Both the position numbers and the translations under genes were made by a program. Source: Paenibacillus sp. G2S3 (GTDB lineage Bacteria > Bacillota > Bacilli > Paenibacillales > Paenibacillaceae). Taken from it: a stretch of DNA of 64,000 bases. The stretch lies in contig NZ_CP126095.1 in the NCBI RefSeq assembly GCF_030123105.1, positions 5,828,001 to 5,892,000 of the forward strand, in the 5' to 3' direction. Shown here piece by piece: positions 18,095-27,166 of this stretch (its first letter is position 1; each line of letters begins with the position of its first letter). The notes below the pieces were generated by a model. The model made no database searches. It worked only from the letters and a program-made list of their open reading frames with translations, and had not been told where the DNA came from.

Positions 18095-19263
18095 TCTCTA
18101 TCTGTTCCCTTCTTCAGTGAGATCCACACTATACATTTATCATCATCACGTTCTTTAGGAACCTCAACATTGAAAAAGGCGGCTCGAATCGCTTCTTCGT
18201 TCCACTCATGTTCAACATTTAAATGTTGAATCATAAATTTCAGCTGCTCCTCTTGTTCGCCCTCAACCAGTTCCAGTAAACCATCTGTATAAAGAACTAG
18301 ATGCCCTTCATCTTCGTAGGTTAAGCTCTGTGGCTGAATATCAATACGTTCAAACAGACCCACAGGGTGACAGTTACTTTCCAGCAAGACCGGAGTATTA
18401 GCTTTGCCCTCAAAAAACAGTGCAGGCGGATGTCCTGCGTTAACATAGTCAATACGCTTCATACGGGTATCTATCACAAGATAAATGGTCGTAAAGTAGT
18501 ATTGGATCAACTTCTTCTCAATATAGAGCTGGTTAAACCTTCGATTGAGCTCCTGAATTACCTTTTCCGGCTCTACATACGTAGTTACCGTGTCCTTTAA
18601 CACAGAAGCAAGAAACATACAAAAAAGAGATGACGATATCCCGTGTCCCATAATGTCCAGCAGGATCACGCCATATCGCCCATCACCAAGGGGGTACCAC
18701 GCGTATAAATCACCGGCGAGCTCAGAGGATGGCTGATAGATGGCATTGACCTCAAAATTCTCATCCTGAAGCGGCAGGCTCAACACAGCATTCTGAACAA
18801 GTGCTGCCAGTCTCAATTCCTCCTGAATTCGCTGATCTCGTTCCTTATGCCAATCTTTCTCGCGCTTCAACCGCAGCGCGAGCCGAATTCGGGCCATCAG
18901 CTCCACTTTGTTAATAGGTTTCGTAACATAATCTACTGCACCTGCATCCAGTGCTTCTGCCAGCTTCTTGGAATCACCAACAGCTGTAACCATTATTATT
19001 GGAATATCCTTAAGATGTTCGTATTGTTGTACAACACGACATGCCTCGATTCCATCCATTTCCGGCATCATCATATCCAGTAAAATCAGATCGATATCTG
19101 ACATCCAAGGACGTCCATCTTCATTCACAGAACCGATTCCCAGCCGCGCAAGCATCTCTTTTGCAGAGGACGCGGTTACGAAATTTCGGTAATCTTCTTT
19201 TTTCAGGATTTCACGGATAATGATAACATTAGTCGGATTGTCATCTACGATTAAGATTCTCAT
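18091..19263 (-). CDS. rsbY: Receiver-PP2C phosphatase (RsbY-like)
   Basis: This 390-residue response regulator has an N-terminal receiver (RILIVDDNPTN; phospho-acceptor in LLDMMMPEMDG; VTKP), a helical linker (about 130-165) and a C-terminal SpoIIE/RsbU-type PP2C phosphatase. Metal-binding aspartates are visible in ELAGDLYAW, LLDIMGHGISSS, YTDG and DDDKCIVW. A phosphorylated receiver would activate the phosphatase to dephosphorylate RsbV. It is first in the operon and is translationally coupled to rsbK. The start at 19263 (second of two ATGs, eight bases from GAGG) gives the canonical receiver N-terminus. ATG 19266 and GTG 19272 are alternatives. Confidence 0.9.
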   Translation of the reverse strand: MRILIVDDNPTNVIIIREILKKEDYRNFVTASSAKEMLARLGIGSVNEDGRPWMSDIDLILLDMMMPEMDGIEACRVVQQYEHLKDIPIIMVTAVGDSKKLAEALDAGAVDYVTKPINKVELMARIRLALRLKREKDWHKERDQRIQEELRLAALVQNAVLSLPLQDENFEVNAIYQPSSELAGDLYAWYPLGDGRYGVILLDIMGHGISSSLFCMFLASVLKDTVTTYVEPEKVIQELNRRFNQLYIEKKLIQYYFTTIYLVIDTRMKRIDYVNAGHPPALFFEGKANTPVLLESNCHPVGLFERIDIQPQSLTYEDEGHLVLYTDGLLELVEGEQEEQLKFMIQHLNVEHEWNEEAIRAAFFNVEVPKERDDDKCIVWISLKKGTDRE

Positions 19264-19398
19264 CATCTTCACCTCACGAATAGTATTTCGACCGTAAAAT
19301 TCTGCGACTCATTACCTATATCATACGCTATTTAAATCTATTTTTTCTATTTATATAATATGTAAATATAGTAATAGGTTCATTTACGTCTTCAGCAA

Positions 19399-19442
19399 AG
19401 TAACCTCCCGAACCACTACACCTAGTGGTTCGGGAGGTTACT
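19399..19442. terminator. Strong hairpin between rsbY and the 19.5 kb gene
   Basis: GTAACCTCCCGAACCACT pairs perfectly over 18 bp with AGTGGTTCGGGAGGTTAC around a six-base loop. It probably ends the minus-strand gene at 19496-20020 before the sigB operon. The T-run is short. Confidence 0.7.
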
Positions 19443-19495
19443 CTATGGTAAGACAGCCCCTACTTATTAACCTAAATAATCAAAAGTGAATCACA

Positions 19496-20020
19496 TTAAG
19501 ATGAAATGCTATCAAATAAATCAATTCCTTCAAATTCACCATCCAAATTCCGATATATTTTGAGCGCATTATTTCCTCTCATATATACGTCACCATCTTC
19601 AGCTATAAAGTACGGCTTACCCAAGGAAGATTGTACATTATCCTTCAAGGGATCAATTTCAACTCCATTCACTTGTAGACCGAACTGCTGTGCTTGAGAA
19701 GGTGAGACATTCACATATAGTACAAATCCCTCGCCAACACCCACTGTCACATCTGCGTATTGGTACTCCTCTGTCCCTAGCAATGGATCATTTGTTACCG
19801 TAAGCGGATTGCCCTTGGTCAGAAGCAGTTCTTCCTTTGTGGCATATAAAGCAACTCCTTGCAGCGAATCAAACCGATTGATAAAAGGGCTGGTTACTGA
19901 AGTATGCTCAAAGGCCAGAACAGACTTAGGCTGTTCAATAAAATTTGAGATAGGCGCCATCTGTGGAGACGCATCAAAGTATGTGGTAAGAAGACTAAAC
20001 AAAAGTATGATCATGTTCAT
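19496..20020 (-). CDS. Hypothetical exported or anchored protein
   Basis: I do not recognise this 174-residue protein. It has a short hydrophobic N-terminus (MNMIILLFSLLTTYF), which could be a weak signal or anchor sequence, then a soluble domain with alternating hydrophobic and polar beta-type stretches (ADVTVGVGEGFVLYVNV, GKPYFIAEDGDVYMRGNNALKIYRN). AAAGGTGGG lies nine bases before the ATG. It is 60 bases downstream of the DUF948 gene in the same direction, so the two may be co-transcribed. Confidence 0.6.
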   Translation of the reverse strand: MNMIILLFSLLTTYFDASPQMAPISNFIEQPKSVLAFEHTSVTSPFINRFDSLQGVALYATKEELLLTKGNPLTVTNDPLLGTEEYQYADVTVGVGEGFVLYVNVSPSQAQQFGLQVNGVEIDPLKDNVQSSLGKPYFIAEDGDVYMRGNNALKIYRNLDGEFEGIDLFDSISS

Positions 20021-20080
20021 GTTGTTGTCCCACCTTTCTTATCTGCAGCCGCCATTTACAGAAGCCTTGCTGCCTTAACT

Positions 20081-20587
20081 TTAATGACGGAATTTTTTCC
20101 AAAGAGTTGCAGCTACATCTACACTTTTTAACACAGTAGCTATTTTCCCCGGTGCTTTCTCGTTATTAACAGCATCATAGGAGTTAATCGTACGTTCCTC
20201 GGCTGGAGTCAGTGGAGCTTCTTTAATAGATACTCCCTTACGTTTCTCCCTAAGTTCATGCGATTTACGATATCTCTCAATCACAGTTACTGATACTTGC
20301 TTGACGGTTAAGGTTAACTCATTCATAACATCCCCCAAATTCTTCACAGAATCTATAACGGGATCAATCTTTTGGACCTTGTTCTGTACATCAGCGGTAA
20401 TTTCATTTGCATGTCTGACTGTAGTTTTCACTTCATAAGTAAGCTCATCCATCGTCTTCTGCACTTCCACCAAAGTCTGGCTTACTTTGTCGAGAGATTC
20501 CTTCGCTGACTGCAAAGTCTTAATTAGAAAGAAAACAAGTATTGCGAATGCGATAGCAACGAGAGCTACACTGAGTTCAATGATCAT
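20081..20587 (-). CDS. DUF948 membrane protein (YtxG-like)
   Basis: This 168-residue protein has one N-terminal membrane helix (IELSVALVAIAFAILVFFLIKTL, about 2-24). A long amphipathic coiled-coil region follows (SLDKVSQTLVEVQKTMDELTYEVKTT to about residue 110), and the tail is charged. This architecture is typical of DUF948 proteins such as Bacillus YtxG, whose function is not established. I choose the ATG at 20587 because GGAAGGGG lies eight bases upstream. An in-frame ATG at 20593 is too close to it. Confidence 0.8.
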   Translation of the reverse strand: MIIELSVALVAIAFAILVFFLIKTLQSAKESLDKVSQTLVEVQKTMDELTYEVKTTVRHANEITADVQNKVQKIDPVIDSVKNLGDVMNELTLTVKQVSVTVIERYRKSHELREKRKGVSIKEAPLTPAEERTINSYDAVNNEKAPGKIATVLKSVDVAATLWKKFRH

Positions 20588-20775
20588 ATTCATAACCCCT
20601 TCCAAATCTCATAAATAGTGGCTAATCAGCCTTGTATACTGCATAGTTACCCCTACTACCATAGACCGAAACAATCTGTCGAGCGTTGTCAAAACTCTCT
20701 GCTCCCCTTTGTTTCAGAATCAAAGTCCCCGTTTATACAATGACTACAAATCAAAAAAAGGATAGGTGATATGTA

Positions 20776-20943
20776 ATGTTAAAATGGTCCGCAATTCTAC
20801 TAGTTGTAGCTGTAATCGCTGGAATCTTTGGTTTCTTCAATCTTGTAGCAGCCGCTGCAGGTCTTGCAAAGATACTATTCTTCGTCTTCTTAGTTCTGTT
20901 TGTTGTTTCCCTCTTCACGGGACGCAGAGGTAGATCGATGTAG
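20776..20943 (+). CDS. DUF1328 small membrane protein (YtjA-like)
   Basis: This 55-residue, almost entirely hydrophobic protein starts [20 protein letters not shown] and ends [10 protein letters not shown], with two membrane helices. The pattern matches the DUF1328/YtjA family, whose function is unknown. AGGTGAT lies seven bases before the ATG. It reads divergently from the DUF948 gene. It is easily missed because it is so short. Confidence 0.75.
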   Translation: MLKWSAILLVVAVIAGIFGFFNLVAAAAGLAKILFFVFLVLFVVSLFTGRRGRSM

Positions 20944-21069
20944 CCTCCTCCCATATCTATCCATATATCTTATTCATCATGCAGAAAGTATAGGTCATTC
21001 CCACACAGATGTCACTTGAGAAAATAAGAAAATGTTATGAAGTTAGATCATACTAAGGAGGAACTAAAC

Positions 21070-21444
21070 ATGAAAAAACTTGCCAGCCTTACAGTAGCCT
21101 TGGGACTTATGGCTTCCCTTGCAGCTACAGCATCAGCCGCAGAGGTAACTGGGACAACTACAGATTCTACGACCGTATCTGGAAGCACTTACACTAATTC
21201 CTTCGAAACAATCATTACACCAACGGACATTGTTCCAGCCACACCACAAATTGTTCTTACTGAAAAAACAGCTTTCCATTTTTCAGTTGGCAGTATGATT
21301 CCTGCAGGCTGGCTTAGCGCTCAAACGCTTGACACCACAGGTGAAGTGATTACGGATACTTGGGGCAATGAATGGAGAGAAATATACACTTGGCTCGGAA
21401 AAGCGTGGGTAAAGGTTCCTGCCGCTGCCAATGTAATTATGTAA
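21070..21444 (+). CDS. Small secreted protein, unknown function
   Basis: This 124-residue protein has a clear signal peptide (MKKLASLTVALGLMASLAATASAAEV, cleavage likely after ASA). A Thr/Ser-rich mature N-terminus leads to a tryptophan-rich C-terminal module (GWLSAQTLD...WGNEWREIYTWLGKAWVKVP) that resembles an SH3-like or wall-associated fold. I do not recognise a named family. AAGGAGG stands upstream of the ATG at 21070. A frame extension to 21037 lacks a ribosome site. Copy R1 of a palindromic repeat and a terminator follow. Confidence 0.75.
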   Translation: MKKLASLTVALGLMASLAATASAAEVTGTTTDSTTVSGSTYTNSFETIITPTDIVPATPQIVLTEKTAFHFSVGSMIPAGWLSAQTLDTTGEVITDTWGNEWREIYTWLGKAWVKVPAAANVIM

Positions 21445-21468
21445 TTAGTACAGAAAAGATGACAACAA

Positions 21469-21555
21469 GCATAAACGCCTTCGGCATCCCTATAAGGACG
21501 GCAAGTGTTTAAGCGAGAAATATAAGGATAATTTATAGCACGGAACATATAAATT
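21469..21555. repeat. Palindromic intergenic repeat, copy R1
   Basis: This is a two-hairpin element. The first palindrome runs from AAACGCCTTCGGCATCC to GGACGGCAAGTGTTT. The second pairs AAATATAAGGATAATTTATA with TATAAATTCTTATATTT around a ten-base loop. Related copies lie at 42464, 45877, 47162, 47645 and 47756. Confidence 0.8.
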
Positions 21556-21568
21556 CTTATATTTACAA

Positions 21569-21615
21569 AAAGCTACCCCCTCAGTAGATCATTCCACTGA
21601 GAGGGTAGCTTTTGC
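21569..21615. terminator. Bidirectional terminator
   Basis: AAAAGCTACCC and CTCAGT pair with ACTGAG and GGGTAGCTTTT. It serves the secreted-protein gene (plus) and the NlpC/P60 gene (minus), which converge here. Confidence 0.85.
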
Positions 21616-21681
21616 GCTTACGCCCGCCTTTGTTCACCCGTCACAAACATGCGATGCTGCCGCTTCTGTATACCTATATAA

Positions 21682-22758
21682 TTATCGGATGACCGATCCC
21701 CCGAAAAGGAAACGATTCGTCCAAGAAGCGCTTAACTTATCTACTTTTACTCCGCCTGAAGCTACGGAATACGTATGTAGAATTTGTCCATCTCCCAAAT
21801 AAATAGCAACATGCGATATTCTTGCCTTGGATTTATCGATCCCTTCATAAGCAGAAGCCGAGTTTCCTTTATAATCCATAAAGAACAATAAATCGCCACG
21901 TTTCAGACCGGAAGTAGACGTAACCACCTTACTATTCGTTTTCACCCAATCTCCCTGTTGACGGGAATCAGCAGGTAGTTTGAGATTCGCAGCATCCATG
22001 AAAATTTGCCGGATAAAATCAGAACAATCAAAGGTGCTTGTATCATTTCTGCTGGATCCAAACTCATAAGGTGTCCCAAGATAGCTCATACCTGCTGAGA
22101 TTACACTCTCGATTTGGGTGGAAGCCCCAGGTGTTGAAGTAGGTGGAATTGGTGCTGGTGGTGTAGGTGTTGGCGTTACCGTCCCTGTTCCCCCGTTACC
22201 AGCGAATGAAGTATATTGATCACTTGAGCTTATATATCCAATGCTACCATCAGAGGTTTGAATTTGATACCAGGAGCTGTTCGGCTGTGCCAGAAGCTGT
22301 ACTTGTTCCCCCTTCTTCAGAAGTCTCAGTACTTTTCCGCTTGTAGAAGGAGTAGTTCGAAGATTGACTCCGTACTTAATGGTTCCCGTTTGTGCTGATG
22401 GTGCTGTTGGTGAACCTACTGAAGATGAAATTACGCTGATATACTTATCATCTGTACTTGTATAGCCTACGGATCCATCTGCTGCTTTCACCTGATACCA
22501 ATAGCTATTCGGTTGCGCCACAATCTGCACTTGATCTCCCTTTTGCAAATACTTCACTACTTCTCCACTTGTAGAAGGTGTGCTGCGAAGGCGAACACTT
22601 GCCTCGATGACCGCCGTTTGACCGGCTGCTACCGCCATAACTGAATTTGATGGACTTGAGGCTGCTGCTGCATTTCCAGGAGCAGATACTCCTAAACCTG
22701 CAACAATTGCAGCTGAAACCAATAAGGATGCTGTTAATTGCTTATGTGATTTAATCAT
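21682..22758 (-). CDS. Secreted SH3-SH3-NlpC/P60 cell-wall hydrolase
   Basis: This 358-residue exported protein has a signal peptide (about 1-32, ending NAAAA) and two bacterial SH3 repeats (about 49-108 and 122-182, each with RSTPSTSGEV or RTTPSTSGKV, YLQKGDQVQ or LLKKGEQVQ, and a YWYQVKAADGSVGY-like end). A Pro/Thr linker and a C-terminal NlpC/P60 domain follow. The catalytic cysteine is in STFDCSDFIRQ and the histidine in RISHVAIYLGDGQILH. The family cleaves D-gamma-Glu-diamino acid bonds in wall peptides. The ATG at 22758 follows GGGGGA. Confidence 0.9.
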   Translation of the reverse strand: MIKSHKQLTASLLVSAAIVAGLGVSAPGNAAAASSPSNSVMAVAAGQTAVIEASVRLRSTPSTSGEVVKYLQKGDQVQIVAQPNSYWYQVKAADGSVGYTSTDDKYISVISSSVGSPTAPSAQTGTIKYGVNLRTTPSTSGKVLRLLKKGEQVQLLAQPNSSWYQIQTSDGSIGYISSSDQYTSFAGNGGTGTVTPTPTPPAPIPPTSTPGASTQIESVISAGMSYLGTPYEFGSSRNDTSTFDCSDFIRQIFMDAANLKLPADSRQQGDWVKTNSKVVTSTSGLKRGDLLFFMDYKGNSASAYEGIDKSKARISHVAIYLGDGQILHTYSVASGGVKVDKLSASWTNRFLFGGSVIR

Positions 22759-22959
22759 ACGTTCCCCCAATACCATGATGAGATTTCAACAAAGGTGTGT
22801 ACTACATTCCTTTATGCCCTCATTATAGGCTTGCCCGGGATTTGGAACATGCTCCAAATTGCACATATAATCATGCCACTTTATGGTAAAATGCAGGACT
22901 AAAGTCTTGAATCCTCCTTGAATATGTTTGTTTTTTCCTTAAAATAGAATTTTTCAAAT

Positions 22960-23829
22960 TTAATCTTTAGGTTCCACGTGCACCTGCACATTCATAATAT
23001 TGTGAAGCTTGCTCATTCTCTCTTCAATAGAATCACTGATCCTATGACCTTCCACCACTGTAATATTCGCATCTACCTCCACTACGACATCCACGTGCAC
23101 ATGATTTCCATGAACCCGTGCCTTCACATCTTTTATCCCCTCTACTCCGGGCGTTCGAGCAATCGTACTACGTAGATCCATCAACCGATCCTCATCAAAG
23201 CCATCCGTAAGCCGGTAGGTCGAGTCACGAAAAATATCCCATGCTGTCTTAGAGATAATCAGTCCGACAACTACTGCCGCGGCGGAATCAATCCATGGCA
23301 GTCCGAACTGAGCACCCACAATCCCAACAGCAGCCCCTATACTAACCATAGCATCCGAAAAATTATCTTTCGCCGCTGCCATGAGTGCACTACTATTTAT
23401 CTGCTTAGCCAGCCTTTTGTTGTATATGTATACTCCCATCATTGCTACTGCACACACTAGAGCCACACCAGCAGACCATAGCTGCGGGGTTTCCTTTGCA
23501 CGATCGAAAAAGGACCGCACCGCCTCCACAATCACTTGAATACCTACTACCGCCATAATAAAAGAAGCCAACAATGCAGCTACTGTCTCTGCCCGAAAAT
23601 GTCCATAAGCATGGTCAGAGTCAGGTGGCTTCCGCGAAATCTTTAGACCAACCAACACGGCTGCAGATGCTACTATGTCAGTTAAATTATTGACTCCATC
23701 CGCGACCAATGCACTAGAGGCGAATAGATAACCGCTAACCAGCTTGAATGTCGATAAAATGAGGTAAGCCGCTATACTAACCCAAGCGCCACGCTCGCCT
23801 TTACGTATATCTTCGTAAATATCAACCAT
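22960..23829 (-). CDS. Cation diffusion facilitator, manganese-type motifs
   Basis: This 289-residue CDF exporter has six expected membrane helices and a C-terminal cytoplasmic domain (about 205-289, RTPGVEGIKDVKARVHGNHVHVDVVVEVD). The metal-site motifs are ADGVNNLTD in helix 2 and DNFSD in helix 5. The DxxxD in helix 5 replaces the HxxxD of zinc exporters and is typical of Mn-exporting members such as MneP/MneS or MntE, so manganese export is inferred. The ATG at 23829 has GAGGAGA upstream. The frame extends to 23910 without a ribosome site. Confidence 0.88.
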   Translation of the reverse strand: MVDIYEDIRKGERGAWVSIAAYLILSTFKLVSGYLFASSALVADGVNNLTDIVASAAVLVGLKISRKPPDSDHAYGHFRAETVAALLASFIMAVVGIQVIVEAVRSFFDRAKETPQLWSAGVALVCAVAMMGVYIYNKRLAKQINSSALMAAAKDNFSDAMVSIGAAVGIVGAQFGLPWIDSAAAVVVGLIISKTAWDIFRDSTYRLTDGFDEDRLMDLRSTIARTPGVEGIKDVKARVHGNHVHVDVVVEVDANITVVEGHRISDSIEERMSKLHNIMNVQVHVEPKD

Positions 23830-23952
23830 TTTGGCTATCTCCTCGTTTTCTGTTTTGTAGAAAAGAATTCTTTCAATTATTCTTGCCCTTGTAGCAGCAT
23901 TTAAAAACAATTAGAATAAAGTGAAGGACTTGCTTCAAAGGAGGTTATCATA

Positions 23953-24138
23953 ATGAGCGAAAACATTGAAAAAGGAAAAATCAATTTAGCTGAAGCTATC
24001 CGGCAAAAGCTGGAGCAAAAGAAACAACAATCTTCCTCCAAACCTGGATCAACTTTCCAGGCCGGCTCCGCTAAACCACTAAAAAGTCAGAATAACAAAA
24101 AGCCTAACAACCAACGCCGTCGTACCGGCGGATCCTAG
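23953..24138 (+). CDS. Small basic protein, unknown
   Basis: This 61-residue protein is very basic and hydrophilic. A short N-terminal helix (KINLAEAIRQKLEQKK) leads to a Ser/Asn/Lys/Arg-rich disordered tail (KKPNNQRRRTGGS). AAAGGAGG lies eight bases before the ATG, and a strong terminator follows, so it is probably expressed. I recognise no family. It reads divergently from the CDF gene. A nucleic-acid-binding role would fit the composition but is a guess. Confidence 0.65.
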   Translation: MSENIEKGKINLAEAIRQKLEQKKQQSSSKPGSTFQAGSAKPLKSQNNKKPNNQRRRTGGS

Positions 24139-24152
24139 TACTATCTTATAAA

Positions 24153-24196
24153 CATAAAAGGCTGCGTATCCCTAAGGGACAACGCAGCCTTTTATG
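24153..24196 (+). terminator. Terminator after the small basic protein
   Basis: CATAAAAGGCTGCGT pairs perfectly with ACGCAGCCTTTTATG. An inner CCCT/AGGG pairing extends it. Confidence 0.85.
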
Positions 24197-24345
24197 CGTT
24201 CGTCTGCCTTAAAAGATGGGCTAGAACTCATCAAATTCATAACTGATTCTCTTTATTACGAAGCAGCCTCGCCATGCCTCACTATAAAAATAGTTCCAAC
24301 CACATGATTCACCTGCCGTTGGCTTCTCAAAATCGAAATTATAAA

Positions 24346-24384
24346 GACAGCTACCCTAATCCTATTAGGATTAGAGTAGCTGTT
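24346..24384 (-). terminator. Terminator of the ABC-F gene
   Basis: On the minus strand ACAGCTACTCTAATCCT pairs with AGGATTAGGGTAGCTGT (one mismatch), followed by CTTTAT. The 24197-24345 stretch shows nothing else. Confidence 0.75.
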
Positions 24385-24418
24385 TAACAGGTTCCTTCCG
24401 CAAAGCGGAAAGTAAATA

Positions 24419-26044
24419 TTATACTTCTACAGGATACATGCGTTGGCGCATTTCCTTAATTTCAGGATTCTCTAAATACTCATCGTAAGTCATCGTGCGA
24501 TCAATTACACCTGTAGGTGTGATCTCGATGATACGGTTAGCAATCGTTTGGATGAACTGATGGTCATGGGAAGTGAAGAGAATAGTCCCGTCGAAATCGA
24601 TCAGTCCGTTATTCAGTGCCGTAATGGATTCTAGATCCAAGTGATTGGTAGGTTCATCGAATACAAGCACGTTCGCACCGTTGAGCATCATCTTCGCCAA
24701 CATACAGCGAACCTTCTCGCCCCCGGATAGTACACTTGCTTTCTTCAGTGCTTCTTCTCCGGCGAACAGCATACGACCCAAGAATCCACGGAGGAATGTC
24801 TCATCCTGATCTTTGGAGTACTGGCGTAACCATTCTACAAGATTCATATCCACACCATCGAAATAGCTGGAGTTGTCTTTCGGGAAATAAGCTTGAGTTG
24901 TAGTGACTCCCCATGCATATTCACCCGCGTCCGCTTCCTGCTCACCCATGATCACATCAAACAGAAGTGATTTAGGCTGGGAGTAAGGACCCACAAAAGC
25001 AATCTTATCGCCTTTATTAACTACAAAGCTAATTTCATCAAGAACCTTCTCACCTTCAACCGATTTGGTCAATCCGCTGATCGTCAGAAGCTGCTTACCT
25101 GCTTCACGTTCAGGTTTGAAGTTGAGGAACGGATATTTACGGTTAGATGGACGAATGTCATCCAACGTAATTTTCTCGAGTTGTTTCTTACGAGAAGTCG
25201 CCTGTTTAGATTTGGAAGCATTGGCCGAGAAACGCTGAATAAAGGCTTGCAGTTCCTTGATCTTGTCTTCCTTCTTCTTGTTCGAATCACGCTGCAAAGC
25301 TTGAGCAAGCTGACTGGACTCGTACCAGAAGTCGTAGTTACCAACGTACATCTGGATTTTGCCAAAATCAATATCCGCAATATGCGTACATACTTTGTTC
25401 AAGAAGTGACGGTCATGGGATACGACGATAACAGTACCTTCATAATCCATAAGGAAGTTCTCTAACCAGCCAATCGATTCTAGATCCAAGTGGTTGGTAG
25501 GCTCATCGAGCAGGAGGTTATTTGGACGGCCAAACAAGGCTTGTGCCAAGAGTACCCGTACCTTCTCATTGCCGCTCAGTTCGGCCATTTTCTTATCATG
25601 CAGTTCACGCATAATGCCAAGACCGATCAGCATAGCAGCCGCATCCGGCTCTGCATCCCAGCCATTAAGTTCGGCAAATTCGCCTTCTAGCTCACCGGCA
25701 CGTAGACCATCTGCTTCTGTAAAATCAGACTTCGCATAAAGCGCGTCCTTTTCTTTCATGATTTCATAAAGACGAGTATGACCCATGATTACTGTTTCAA
25801 GCACTGGGTATTCATCATACTCGAAATGGTTCTGCTTCAGAACTGCAAGGCGTTCACCTGGTGTTATATGAACATCACCCGTGTTCGCTTCAATCTCCCC
25901 GGACAGAATTTTCAGAAAGGTTGATTTACCAGCACCATTGGCACCAATCAAACCATAGCAGTTACCAGGGGTGAATTTTATGTTTACATCTTCGAAGAGA
26001 GCGCGTTTTCCGTAGCGGAGTGTTACGCCGCTTGTGCTAATCAT
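24419..26044 (-). CDS. ykpA: ABC-F ATPase, YkpA subfamily
   Basis: This 541-residue ABC-F protein has two ATP-binding cassettes and no membrane segment. Cassette 1 (about 1-255) has Walker A GANGAGKS and Walker B LLLDEPTNHLDL. A charged linker (about 240-300, RFSANASKSKQATSRKKQLEKI) precedes cassette 2 (about 320-530), with signature SGGEKVRC and Walker B VFDEPTNHLDL. The P-loop of cassette 2 is degenerate (GPYSQPKS), as in YkpA relatives. ABC-F proteins act on the ribosome, but YkpA's exact role is not established. The close match to Bacillus YkpA over its whole length supports the name. It appears monocistronic. Confidence 0.9.
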   Translation of the reverse strand: MISTSGVTLRYGKRALFEDVNIKFTPGNCYGLIGANGAGKSTFLKILSGEIEANTGDVHITPGERLAVLKQNHFEYDEYPVLETVIMGHTRLYEIMKEKDALYAKSDFTEADGLRAGELEGEFAELNGWDAEPDAAAMLIGLGIMRELHDKKMAELSGNEKVRVLLAQALFGRPNNLLLDEPTNHLDLESIGWLENFLMDYEGTVIVVSHDRHFLNKVCTHIADIDFGKIQMYVGNYDFWYESSQLAQALQRDSNKKKEDKIKELQAFIQRFSANASKSKQATSRKKQLEKITLDDIRPSNRKYPFLNFKPEREAGKQLLTISGLTKSVEGEKVLDEISFVVNKGDKIAFVGPYSQPKSLLFDVIMGEQEADAGEYAWGVTTTQAYFPKDNSSYFDGVDMNLVEWLRQYSKDQDETFLRGFLGRMLFAGEEALKKASVLSGGEKVRCMLAKMMLNGANVLVFDEPTNHLDLESITALNNGLIDFDGTILFTSHDHQFIQTIANRIIEITPTGVIDRTMTYDEYLENPEIKEMRQRMYPVEV

Positions 26045-26200
26045 TACGCATTACCATCCTTTTCACTTTAGGGTTTCGGCTCATTATAGCATAAAATCAG
26101 TGCAAAAATCCCGTGAAATAGGCATTTAAGCTGATCTCTCTCCTACGAAAGTTATTCCAACTGTTTTACGGTGACAACTTTTAAGGAGGAATTTTTTCAA

Positions 26201-27166
26201 TTATTCCCCAGATGTGCGATTCTCCTTTTGTATTACCAGTGTTTCTCCGTAACCGAGTGTACGAATTCTTTCCTCCGAAATCGCGTGTTTAACTCGGGCG
26301 CTCTCCATGCGATCCAGTGCTTCCCGGGCGGTATCATCAGCAAGTCTAAAGGTACCGTAATGCATCGGAATCATGGTCTCCGCTCCTACATCTAGGAAAG
26401 CTTGTATGGCTTCCTCAGGATTTACATGCTGAGAGGTCATGAACCATTCCGGTTCATAGGCCCCAATCGGCATAAGCGCGATATCGATCTTATAACGACT
26501 TCCTATCTCCTTAAAGCCTGGAAAATAACCGCTGTCCCCAGCAAAATAAAGATTCGGAGAAGACTTCTGATTTCCGGAGTCAGCGGGCTCCAAGACGTAC
26601 CCACCCCAATGAGAAGTATTCGTATCCCAAGGCGTTCTTCGCGTCCAGTGCTGGGTAGGCACAAAACTAAGCTTGATCTTACCTAGCTTAATCTCCTGCC
26701 ACCATTCCATTTCCACACAGTTGTGGAACCCTTTGCGAAGCATTTTTCGCTTCAGACCAACAGGAACTACAAGCGTTGTCCCTGCCCGATATAATTTGCG
26801 AATAGAGGCGATATGCAAATGGTCATAATGTGAGTGCGAAATCAGAATCAGGTCAATCGGTGGCACTTCGCTAAGTGGAATCCCAGGTTGTCCCAGTCTT
26901 TTCTCAAAGCCTAGCCTTCTCGCCCAGATGGGATCTGTAATGATATTCATCCCTTCATATTGAAGGAAAAATGTTGAATGCCCAATCCACGTAATAGTGG
27001 ACTCCAATCGATTCTCAGACAGATAAGATAATCTGGGCGGCGTATTCGGTACAACATAAGAATAGTCCTTCTTCTTCCGACGACGCTCCTCACGCCACTG
27101 GCGAAATTCCTTTAATGATTTATCGGTACTTACACTATCGACGTTATGGTAACGAGTTTTAGGCAT
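26201..27166 (-). CDS. Metallo-beta-lactamase-fold hydrolase (NAPE-PLD/UlaG-like)
   Basis: This 321-residue protein has a basic N-terminus (about 1-45) followed by a metallo-beta-lactamase domain. The metal-binding motif is SHSHYDHL (HxHxDH). Further ligands lie in PTQHWTRRTPW, FAGDSGYF and IPMHYGTFRL. The TWIGHSTFFLQYEGMNIITDP start resembles the group that includes N-acylphosphatidylethanolamine phospholipase D and UlaG. The substrate cannot be told from sequence. AGAGGTG lies before the ATG. It is a single gene on the minus strand. Confidence 0.85.
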   Translation of the reverse strand: MPKTRYHNVDSVSTDKSLKEFRQWREERRRKKKDYSYVVPNTPPRLSYLSENRLESTITWIGHSTFFLQYEGMNIITDPIWARRLGFEKRLGQPGIPLSEVPPIDLILISHSHYDHLHIASIRKLYRAGTTLVVPVGLKRKMLRKGFHNCVEMEWWQEIKLGKIKLSFVPTQHWTRRTPWDTNTSHWGGYVLEPADSGNQKSSPNLYFAGDSGYFPGFKEIGSRYKIDIALMPIGAYEPEWFMTSQHVNPEEAIQAFLDVGAETMIPMHYGTFRLADDTAREALDRMESARVKHAISEERIRTLGYGETLVIQKENRTSGE

